From NCBI GenBank assembly GCA_027587225.1, contig JAPDDQ010000057.1, positions 1 through 41,135 on the forward strand: DNA of 41,135 nt, in the 5' to 3' direction. The notes below the pieces were generated by a model. It had not been told where the DNA came from. It saw nothing but the letters and a program-made list of their open reading frames with translations, and made no database searches. The translations under genes and the position numbers were made by a program. Origin of the DNA: Solirubrobacter taibaiensis (GTDB taxonomy: Bacteria > Actinomycetota > Thermoleophilia > Solirubrobacterales > Solirubrobacteraceae). This document shows positions 1 to 6,306 of this stretch, in pieces (the stretch's first letter is position 1; each line of letters begins with the position of its first letter).

Positions 1-381
1 TGGCCTCCGACTTAGCAGCGTGAAGCGCGGGCTCTCCGCCCGCGGCCGGGCGGGGGCGCGGGGCGGGGCGGTCGCGAGCGCGGTGTCCAGCGGCACGGGC
101 GTGCCGAGGTCGGTCGCGTAGCCCGCGGCCTCGATCTCGGCCACGAGCGTGCCGTCGACGAGGCCGCCGGTCGCGGCCGCCGCTGCGTGGATGGCGGTGA
201 GCAACCGCGCCATCTCCGCGCTGATCGGGACGACTTCGCGCGGGTCGCGGTTCAGGCGGCTGAGCTCGGAGTCGGGCAGGAAGCGCGAGAAGCGCCGGTG
301 CCAGGACTCGAGCTGCAGCCGCGCGGCGAGTTCGTCTCCGCCCCAGACGCCGCAGCGCCCGCCGAAGCAGTCGAACCTCAT
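1..381 (-). CDS. apbE: FAD:protein FMN transferase (ApbE family), 3' end missing
   Basis: Only the first 127 residues are present; the frame is open to the window edge. ApbE enzymes attach FMN covalently to Thr/Ser of redox proteins on the outer face of the membrane. Visible family features are the early FGG(R)CGVWG segment, the characteristic FSRFLPDSELSRLNR stretch near residues 32-46 and a TGGLVDGTLV segment near 72-81 that matches the usual T-x-G-x-F-D-P-T region. The ATG (381-379) overlaps the TGA of the ferric-reductase-like gene by four bases (ATGA), so the two are translationally coupled. There is no signal peptide at this start, as in several actinobacterial ApbE proteins. Family assignment is firm; the acceptor protein is not visible in the window. 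Confidence 0.85.
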   Translation of the reverse strand, partial: MRFDCFGGRCGVWGGDELAARLQLESWHRRFSRFLPDSELSRLNRDPREVVPISAEMARLLTAIHAAAAATGGLVDGTLVAEIEAAGYATDLGTPVPLDTALATAPPRAPARPRAESPRFTLLSRRP

Positions 382-902
382 GCCGTGGCCGGGGTCGCGG
401 GGGTCAGTCGGCGTACGAGCAGCGCGGCGGCCGGAACCACGACCATGCCGGCGGCGAGCAGGAACCAGGCCTTGCTCGCGTCCGTGCCGGCCATGACGGC
501 GTGCACGATGCCGAACACCCAGGCCAGCGCCGTCCAGCGGTGCAGCTTGCGCCATCTCGCCACACCGATCCTCGTCCGGAAGTAGTACGAGACGCCGAGC
601 AGGAACAGCATCCAGCCGCCGACGATCCCGACCCCGGTCCAGAACGGCCGGTAGTCGATCAGGAACGGGATCGTCACGTCGGCGAGCGACGGCTTGATGT
701 AACCGTCGCCGAGCAGGGCCAGCGCGTGCACCGCGAGCGCCACGAGCGTGGCCAGCGAGAGCGCTTCGTGCATGACGCGCAGGTCCTTGCGCTTGCTCAT
801 GCGGCCGCCCATCATCAGGCCGAGGGCGACCGCCACACTTGCCGCCAGCAACGCGGAGATGCCCGCGGCGCGGCTGGTGATCCAGAAGAAGTGCTCGGTC
901 AT
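378..902 (-). CDS. Ferric reductase-like transmembrane (haem b) protein
   Basis: A 174-residue membrane protein with about five hydrophobic helices. Histidines sit in helices at positions suited to haem ligation (HEALSL and VHALALLG in the first half, WRKLHRWTALAW and FGIVHAV in the second). This pattern is typical of the ferric reductase-like / MsrQ-YedZ transmembrane domain, which moves electrons across the membrane through b-type haems. It has no FAD or NADPH domain, so it needs a partner. It lies between a small membrane protein (GTG/ATGA-type overlap at 899-902) and ApbE (overlap at 378-381), so the three form one operon that plausibly supplies electrons to a flavinylated extracytoplasmic protein. 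The family call rests on helix and His pattern; the substrate is unknown. Confidence 0.8.
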   Translation of the reverse strand: MTEHFFWITSRAAGISALLAASVAVALGLMMGGRMSKRKDLRVMHEALSLATLVALAVHALALLGDGYIKPSLADVTIPFLIDYRPFWTGVGIVGGWMLFLLGVSYYFRTRIGVARWRKLHRWTALAWVFGIVHAVMAGTDASKAWFLLAAGMVVVPAAALLVRRLTPATPATA

Positions 903-1189
903 GACTGGCTCGTGGAGAGGGAGGAGCCGTCGTCAGAGGACGTGGAATCGTCCTGGTAGGAGGTCGTGTCGTCCGAGTACGTGTCGGTCGACTCCGTCGT
1001 GGACTGCTCTGTGGTGGTCTCGCTGGCCTGCGCGGCGGTTGACGTGTCGGGTCCCATCGAGCCGTCCCACGCCACGGCGCCCCAGAACAAGACGAAGGAC
1101 GCGAGGGTGGCAGCGATCACCCGCTGGCGGATCGCCGTGACCCGGCGCGCCCGAGCGGCGAGGAGTGCTTGGGCAGAGGGCATGCCCAT
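899..1189 (-). CDS. Small single-pass membrane protein with Ser/Thr/Asp-rich tail
   Basis: A 96-residue protein and the first gene of the redox operon. An N-terminal basic segment (residues 1-24) precedes one membrane helix (about 25-44, IAATLASFVLFWGAVAW). The last 50 residues are low complexity, almost only Ser, Thr, Asp, Glu, Gln and Tyr, and would lie outside the cell. The stop codon overlaps the start of the ferric-reductase-like gene by four bases. Two ATG codons, at 1189 and 1183, could be the start. I do not recognise a named family. Position and topology suggest an anchored partner of the haem/flavin system, possibly carrying O-linked modification on the tail; that role is inference. 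Confidence 0.65.
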   Translation of the reverse strand: MGMPSAQALLAARARRVTAIRQRVIAATLASFVLFWGAVAWDGSMGPDTSTAAQASETTTEQSTTESTDTYSDDTTSYQDDSTSSDDGSSLSTSQS

Positions 1190-1245
1190 GAAGATCGCCG
1201 CGGCCGCCGAGAGTCGACTGCGAGCAGCCTGAGAGGATGCTGGGG

Positions 1246-1884
1246 ATGGTCTTATTCGATCTTGACGGCGTGCTCGTGGACTCGCGTGCCGCGTTCCTGC
1301 ACTCCATGCAGCTCGCGCTCGAGCAGGTCGAGCTGCCGGGATACACCCGGGAGCAGCTGCTGCCCTGCATCGGCCCGCCGCTGAAGGTCGGGTTCTCCGA
1401 GCTGCTGGAGACCTCGCAGGAGGACCCGCGGGTCGATGCGCTGATCGCCGCCTACCGCGAGCACTACACGACGATCTCGCTCACCGATACCACCGTGTTC
1501 TCCGGCATCCGCGAGACGCTCGAAGCGCTCGATCAGACGAAGGCGGTCGCGACTTCCAAGCCCCGCCACTTCGCGGAGCCGCTGTTGGTCGCCATGGGCC
1601 TGCGCGAGCACTTCGCGGTCGTCGCCGGTCCGGACCTCGACCTCAGCGGCGAGACCAAGGCGCAGACGATCACCCGCGCGCTTGAGCTCCTCGGCACCAC
1701 GGACGCCGTGATGATCGGCGACCGCTCGTTCGACATCCTCGGCGCGCACACCAACGGCATCCCCTGCATCGGCGTCACCTGGGGCATCGGCTCCCGCGAA
1801 GAGCTCGAAACCGCCGGCGCCGACACGATCGTCGATCACCCGCTTGAGCTCGGTCCGGCCCTGCGCGTAATGTCCCGCCCGTGA
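1246..1884 (+). CDS. HAD-superfamily hydrolase, phosphoglycolate phosphatase-like
   Basis: About 212 residues with the full set of HAD motifs: motif I DLDGVLVDS at the N-terminus (nucleophile Asp and acid/base Asp), motif II in VATSKP, the motif III Lys in SGETKAQT, and motif IV GDRSFDILGA. A C1-type helical cap lies between motifs I and II. Such enzymes dephosphorylate small molecules such as phosphoglycolate or pyrophosphate; substrate cannot be read from the sequence. I chose the ATG at 1246 because GAGAGG at 1231-1236 lies at a good distance and the motif I strand begins there; an ATG at 1237 adds three residues. The stop overlaps the GTG of the next gene (GTGA at 1881-1884), so the two are coupled. 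Confidence 0.88.
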   Translation: MVLFDLDGVLVDSRAAFLHSMQLALEQVELPGYTREQLLPCIGPPLKVGFSELLETSQEDPRVDALIAAYREHYTTISLTDTTVFSGIRETLEALDQTKAVATSKPRHFAEPLLVAMGLREHFAVVAGPDLDLSGETKAQTITRALELLGTTDAVMIGDRSFDILGAHTNGIPCIGVTWGIGSREELETAGADTIVDHPLELGPALRVMSRP

Positions 1885-2372
1885 TTGCGACCTTCAACCT
1901 CTACACGATCTCGCTGTTCCTCCACATCAGCGCGGCGATCGTCGGCCTCGGCGCGACCTTCGCGCTCTCGATCGCGTTCCCACTCGCCGTCCGGATGAAG
2001 GACCCGCGCCACCTCCTGTTCATGCACAAGCTGAACCTCGAGGTGGTCACGAAGCTCGCCAGCCCCGCCCTCGGCCTCATCCTCATCACCGGCATCGTGC
2101 AGGTCATCGACAGCGACTTCATCAGCTTCAGCGACGCCTGGATCAGCATCGCGTTCGTGCTCGTGATCATCATCGGCGGCCTCCAGGGCGCCTACTTCGC
2201 CAAGACCGACCGCAAGCTCGCCGCGCAGGTCGAGTCCGAGATCGCCGGCGGCGCCACCACGCTGTCCGACGAGTACCAGAAGGAAGCGCAGCGCGAGGGC
2301 AGCATGGGCGCCCTCACCGGCCTCCTCGTGCTCGCGGCGGTCTTCGTGATGGTCATCAAACCTGGCGCCTAG
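1881..2372 (+). CDS. DUF2269-like integral membrane protein
   Basis: A 163-residue membrane protein starting with GTG inside the HAD gene's stop. Four hydrophobic segments are visible: residues 5-30, 51-73, 84-103 and 142-158. The early LFLHISAAIVGLG motif, with a membrane His followed by Gly-rich sequence, is typical of the DUF2269 group of predicted integral membrane proteins. Function is unknown. The last 45 codons (from about 2238) occur again in damaged form at 13704-13838, about 11.3 kb downstream, so this gene marks the left edge of a probable insertion. If an element integrated here, it restored the reading frame and the present 3' end may be of foreign origin. Confidence 0.8.
   Translation: MIATFNLYTISLFLHISAAIVGLGATFALSIAFPLAVRMKDPRHLLFMHKLNLEVVTKLASPALGLILITGIVQVIDSDFISFSDAWISIAFVLVIIIGGLQGAYFAKTDRKLAAQVESEIAGGATTLSDEYQKEAQREGSMGALTGLLVLAAVFVMVIKPGA
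2238..2372 (+). repeat. Left copy of ~135-bp direct repeat (intact 3' end of DUF2269-like gene)
   Basis: Hand alignment to 13704-13838 gives about 18 mismatches and one 2-base gap over 135 bases. 35 bases (2325-2359 versus 13791-13825) are identical. Many differences fall at third codon positions, which points to divergent coding alleles rather than random drift of a copy. Confidence 0.85.
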
Positions 2373-2921
2373 CCTCGGTTCGAGCAACGGCGCGTCCACG
2401 GCGGGCACTCAGACGATCTGGGATCGGGCGGATCACCTAACCCGCGATGCTTGCGAACGGGACTCATGACGCACCGGCGACGCTCATCCGGTCGGCGGTG
2501 TCCGCACCCATCGGGAGTCGTCGCACGCGGCACTTGTACATCGCCGAAAGCACTCCGCAGTGGAGATGGCTCTGCGTGCACGGCGGCAGGAAACCGCGAG
2601 AGCTTCCTGCGAATCGGCTGGCCATACCGCCAGCCTGGCCGAACGTACGGGTGACGACTCAGCGAACGTTCACGATACTGCCCGCGTGAGAACGCCTGAT
2701 CGGTCGATAGCCCGCCGCGCAGCGAGTGGCCCCAAGCGGGATAGGGCGCCTGTGCGTGAAGTGCAGGGTTCGCGTCGCCCGAGTCGGCCCAGACCGGCAC
2801 GTTCCTGGTGCGCTGTCGCGCGTGAACTCGACACGGAAGTCTCCGCTCTCTTGCCGTTGGCGCATCCCGTCGTCGATCGAGCATGCTCATTCGTGGTTGC
2901 CAGCCGGCGGGGCGACTAACT
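2373..2921. other. Non-coding stretch at the left end of the accessory block
   Basis: About 550 bases without a convincing gene on either strand. Base composition is visibly less GC-rich and lacks the third-position GC bias seen in neighbouring genes. Short open frames here show no recognisable motif. I looked for integrase or transposase remnants and saw none I can defend. The segment probably contains the promoter of the kinase gene that follows, and may be decayed mobile DNA. Confidence 0.5.
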
Positions 2922-4703
2922 GTGGAGCCATTGCGCTCGGGCGCGCTGTTCGGCGACTACCGCATCGAAGGGCCGCTCGGCCGTGGCGGCATGGGCATCG
3001 TCTACCGCGCCCAGCAGCAACGGCCCCTGCGCACGGTCGCGTTGAAGGTGATCGCTCCCGATCTGAGCGCCGACCCGACGTTCCGCGCGCGGTTCGATCG
3101 CGAAGCGGAACTCGCCGCGTCGATTGAGCATCCGAACATCGCCCCCGTCTATGACGTCGGCGAGCGCGACGGCCAGCTGTACATCGCGATGCGGTTCGTC
3201 GACGGTGCCGACCTCGGGACCGTGCTTCGCGAAGGGCCGTTGTCCCCGCAGCGTGCGGTGCTGATCGTCGAACGCCTTGCAAGTGCGCTCAACGCCGCGC
3301 ATCAAAGCGGACTCATCCACCGCGACGTCAAACCCGCGAACGTGCTGCTGCGCCGGTCCTCTGAAGGCGACGAGCACGTGTACCTGACTGACTTCGGGCT
3401 TGCGCGCCGAGTGGAGGACAGCGACGCGATGACGGGCAGTGGCCAGTTCCTTGGCACTCCCGGGTACGCCGCCCCGGAGCAGATTCGAGGGCTCTCGCTG
3501 GATGCGCGCGCCGACGTGTACTCGCTGGGCTGTCTGCTCTTTGAAGCGCTCACGGGGCAGCGGCCGTTCCCGCGCAAAGACAGCACCGCGGTCATGTGGG
3601 CTCACGTCAACGACCCCGCCCCGCGGGCGTCCGCGGTCTACCCGAACGTCCCACCGCGCTTTGACGACGTGATCGCGATGGCGATGGCTAAGGACCCGGC
3701 CGCCCGGTTCACGTCCGCGACCGCGTTCGCCCGCGCTGCCGCCGGGGCGCTGAATCCGACGATGGTCGGCTGCCCCGCCTGCCAGGGCCCCATCCTGCCG
3801 GAAGCAATCCTGTGCGGGCACTGCGGCGCCGATGCCCGCGACACACTCGCGATCACTGGCACGCACGCCACCTTGCCGCTCGGTGACTCGCCCCCGGCGA
3901 CGCTCCGCCGGCCGTCGCACCCAGCGCCCGCCCGCACCGTCGAACATCGCGACCAGGCTCCGGGCGCGAGATCGCCGCGTCGACGAGTCGCGTGGCTCCC
4001 GGTCGCCGGTGCCGCAATGCTGGCCGCGGTCATTGTGTTGGCAGTGCTGTCGCTGACAGGCTCCCCGGAAGACACTCCGAACGCAAACGCCGCTCAAACA
4101 GGCACCTCGACGCCCACCGTGACAGGCGGACCTGATGCCTCGAGAACGACGACGAGCGGCACTGACGCCACCGACGGCAACTCGACTTCTGGCAGCCCAT
4201 CCGCGACTGCGACCGCCACGACCGACGAACCGGAGAGCGCTGGGTCGGGTGCGAAGGCCAGTGGGACGCAGGGCGAAGATCCCGCCGCGACGTCAGAGCC
4301 GGTCGAAACCGCAACGCCGCGGCCGAAGAGACGCAAGCCCAAGGTTGCTGCCGTCCCATCGGTGCCGGTCGCCAAGACGGTCGCATTCAACACCGGCACC
4401 GACGCCGGGAAGGCGATGCCTGCGGCGCATTGCCGGATCAGCAAGTCCGCGTTGTACTGCTGGACGCCGAACGACGGGTACACGCTCACGCTGTCCCCCT
4501 CCGGTGCGCCGACCCGAGCGCGCGGCGACGAGCCCGGCAACAAACGCCGAGTTCCGGACGGCTATGACCGACTCGGGTTCGGCAGCACCCGAGCCAAGCA
4601 CGGGTTCCGATGCACGAACCGCGAGGATGGGCTCAGTTGCCAGAACGACGCCGGGCACGGGTTCACGCTTCCGCGGTACGTCGGACTCCCGTCGACCTAT
4701 TAG
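2922..4703 (+). CDS. Receptor-type Ser/Thr protein kinase with zinc ribbon and DUF6636-like sensor domain
   Basis: A PknB-type (Hanks) kinase of about 593 residues. In order: glycine loop LGRGGMGIVYRA, VAIK-type lysine in VALKVIAP, catalytic loop HRDVKPAN, DFG in LTDFGLA, and APE in YAAPEQIRG, so it should be active. After the kinase come a four-Cys zinc ribbon (CPAC...CGHC), a single membrane helix (AWLPVAGAAMLAAVIVLAVL), a long Thr/Ser-rich linker, and an extracellular domain with four Cys resembling DUF6636 (GFRCTNREDGLSCQN, GHGFTL). I chose the GTG at 2922, preceded by GGCGGGG and directly before the kinase fold; an ATG at 2883 would add 13 residues. It is followed 10 bases later by a serine hydrolase that may share its regulation. 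Confidence 0.88.
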   Translation: MEPLRSGALFGDYRIEGPLGRGGMGIVYRAQQQRPLRTVALKVIAPDLSADPTFRARFDREAELAASIEHPNIAPVYDVGERDGQLYIAMRFVDGADLGTVLREGPLSPQRAVLIVERLASALNAAHQSGLIHRDVKPANVLLRRSSEGDEHVYLTDFGLARRVEDSDAMTGSGQFLGTPGYAAPEQIRGLSLDARADVYSLGCLLFEALTGQRPFPRKDSTAVMWAHVNDPAPRASAVYPNVPPRFDDVIAMAMAKDPAARFTSATAFARAAAGALNPTMVGCPACQGPILPEAILCGHCGADARDTLAITGTHATLPLGDSPPATLRRPSHPAPARTVEHRDQAPGARSPRRRVAWLPVAGAAMLAAVIVLAVLSLTGSPEDTPNANAAQTGTSTPTVTGGPDASRTTTSGTDATDGNSTSGSPSATATATTDEPESAGSGAKASGTQGEDPAATSEPVETATPRPKRRKPKVAAVPSVPVAKTVAFNTGTDAGKAMPAAHCRISKSALYCWTPNDGYTLTLSPSGAPTRARGDEPGNKRRVPDGYDRLGFGSTRAKHGFRCTNREDGLSCQNDAGHGFTLPRYVGLPSTY

Positions 4704-4713
4704 CGTCCTAGGT

Positions 4714-5820
4714 GTGCGGACCGTGACCGGTATCGCCGCCGTCACGGCGGCCCTGATCGGCGCGGCTGCCGGCGCCGTCTCCTTCGTCGACAACACCCCG
4801 AATCCACCGCCACCTACCAGCTACCGCGCGGCCGCGCCCACATCCACGCCGACCGCGACGGCGACGGCGACGCCCACGTCCACAACTGGCCAGACCACAC
4901 CGAGTCCGGCTCCGACTCCGACGTGGACGGTCACGTCCACGCAGCTGCGGCGGATCGCCCGCAGCGCCGCAGGTGAGGGCGGCCGCGTGCAGCTGGCCGT
5001 AGCCGCCCCCGGGCGCCGGACGGTCGCCGCAGCGAGCTCAGGTTCGACCCGAACCTGGTTTCGGCTATGGAGCGTCAGCAAAGCCGCGACCTCGATCGCA
5101 TTGCTGCGCGCGAACAAGTGGGGCGCGCGGCGAGGTCGGCCGTTGCGCGCGGACGTCGAGACGAGCATGCACAGCGCGCTGGTGCGGTCAGGAGACTGCG
5201 CACAGCGCCAACTCATCGTGGAGCTGCAGGAACAGCTCAGCGGCATCGACAACGCCCGCGCCGCGGTGCAGGACGTGCTGCGTGACGCCGGCGCCACCGG
5301 GGCGCGCGTGCTTGAACGTTCCAGCGTCGCGGGCACCGGATGCCGACCGTACCTCGCACGCACGCGCACACGAGACCCGTACCGGGTCGCGCTGCAGCTC
5401 GGCACCAGCGAATGGGCGATCAACGACGCGGCCCAGTTCGCTCTCGCACTGGGCGACGGCACCTTCGAACCATCGATCACACGCCGCATGCTCCGACTGC
5501 TCGGCAAACCAAAGCTGCACTCCGACGATCCCTTCGCGAACGGGCTCGACGTCACCGGCCCGCTCAACTGGGGCGCTGGCAGCGCCATGCGCGCATACCG
5601 GCCCGCGTACAAGTCCGGATGGGGCGGAAGCAGCGGCGAGACCCCGACGTTCGTGAACGAGCAAGTGATCCACCTGCAGACTTCCGCCGGCCCGATCGGC
5701 GTCGCGGTCACCTTCGAGCCCGACACCGTCCCAGTCCGCGACGATCCGGGCCTAACTCGCGCTCCAGACGCACTCGATCACGCCCTACGCGAACTTGCTC
5801 GGATGCTCCCAAGACCCTGA
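4714..5820 (+). CDS. Exported or membrane-anchored serine hydrolase (beta-lactamase/PBP fold)
   Basis: About 368 residues. The N-terminus is a signal or anchor helix (TGIAAVTAALIGAAAGAVSF), then a Pro/Thr-rich linker to about residue 75, then a globular domain. Candidate active-site elements of the penicillin-binding protein/beta-lactamase fold are visible: S-x-x-K in WSVSKAAT, SGDC as a possible second motif, and K-S-G in YKSGWGGSS in place of K-T-G. It begins with GTG at 4714, 10 bases after the kinase stop; the frame extends further upstream but only as overlap with the kinase gene. Pairing with a receptor kinase that has an outer sensor domain suggests a cell-wall-related role. Activity (beta-lactamase, peptidase or esterase) cannot be decided here. 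Confidence 0.75.
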   Translation: MRTVTGIAAVTAALIGAAAGAVSFVDNTPNPPPPTSYRAAAPTSTPTATATATPTSTTGQTTPSPAPTPTWTVTSTQLRRIARSAAGEGGRVQLAVAAPGRRTVAAASSGSTRTWFRLWSVSKAATSIALLRANKWGARRGRPLRADVETSMHSALVRSGDCAQRQLIVELQEQLSGIDNARAAVQDVLRDAGATGARVLERSSVAGTGCRPYLARTRTRDPYRVALQLGTSEWAINDAAQFALALGDGTFEPSITRRMLRLLGKPKLHSDDPFANGLDVTGPLNWGAGSAMRAYRPAYKSGWGGSSGETPTFVNEQVIHLQTSAGPIGVAVTFEPDTVPVRDDPGLTRAPDALDHALRELARMLPRP

Positions 5821-5831
5821 CGCACGCCCGC

Positions 5832-6170
5832 TCAGTGTCGATCTCGCAAATCACGGCCACGAGCCGGTTGCCCTCTGCGCCCACAACGCCCCATCGTCCT
5901 TGCGAGCTCCAGGATCGAATCCTCGAGCAGTGTCCGCTGCACGGACGCCTCACCGCCAGGCAGGCAGGCATCGAGAACCATGCCCAACATTTCGCTCGCC
6001 AACTGTACTCGTGCCACCCGCCTGGCGCTCGTCTTGCCGTCGACCGCAGAAGCCGCACGCGAGCAAGCGCGCAGACACGCAGATGCTTGGCTCGGGCCGT
6101 CCGCGTGAGCAACGTCCGTCGCGCTAGCTCGCTCGTGAAGCCATATCAGTGCCTCGTCGCGGGCACGCAT
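5832..6170 (-). CDS. Possible small protein (112 residues), doubtful
   Basis: A minus-strand frame in the 486-base gap between the serine hydrolase and the FAD protein. It is predicted mostly helical, Ala/Arg-rich, with an N-terminal MRARDEALIWLHERAS and a mid-section RVQLASEMLGMVLDACL that looks protein-like. No family was recognised and no Shine-Dalgarno is evident. Codon third positions are not clearly biased. It may be a real accessory gene, a decayed one, or chance; the rest of the 5821-6306 gap shows nothing further that I can name. Confidence 0.25.
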   Translation of the reverse strand: MRARDEALIWLHERASATDVAHADGPSQASACLRACSRAASAVDGKTSARRVARVQLASEMLGMVLDACLPGGEASVQRTLLEDSILELARTMGRCGRRGQPARGRDLRDRH

Positions 6171-6306
6171 ACGAGCGCGCGCCTGAGCGAGTGGCTCGAA
6201 CTGTTAGCCACGAGAGGCGTCGCGCGTGTCCTGCGCGGTCAATGATTGACGCCCGAACGGTCAGTGTCGCTGCGGATCGGCGCTGGACGCTCTTACTCTC
6301 GCTGCG

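Noticed and set aside
1836..2408. Long minus-strand open frame rich in Glu, Asp, His and Arg opposite the DUF2269-like gene
   Set aside because: It is an antisense shadow created by third-position GC bias; composition is unnatural and the plus-strand gene is clear. Many similar frames across the window were rejected for the same reason.
2369..2890. 173-codon minus-strand frame at the island's left edge, considered as an integrase remnant
   Set aside because: No tyrosine or serine recombinase motif could be found in any frame, and the sequence lacks coding bias.
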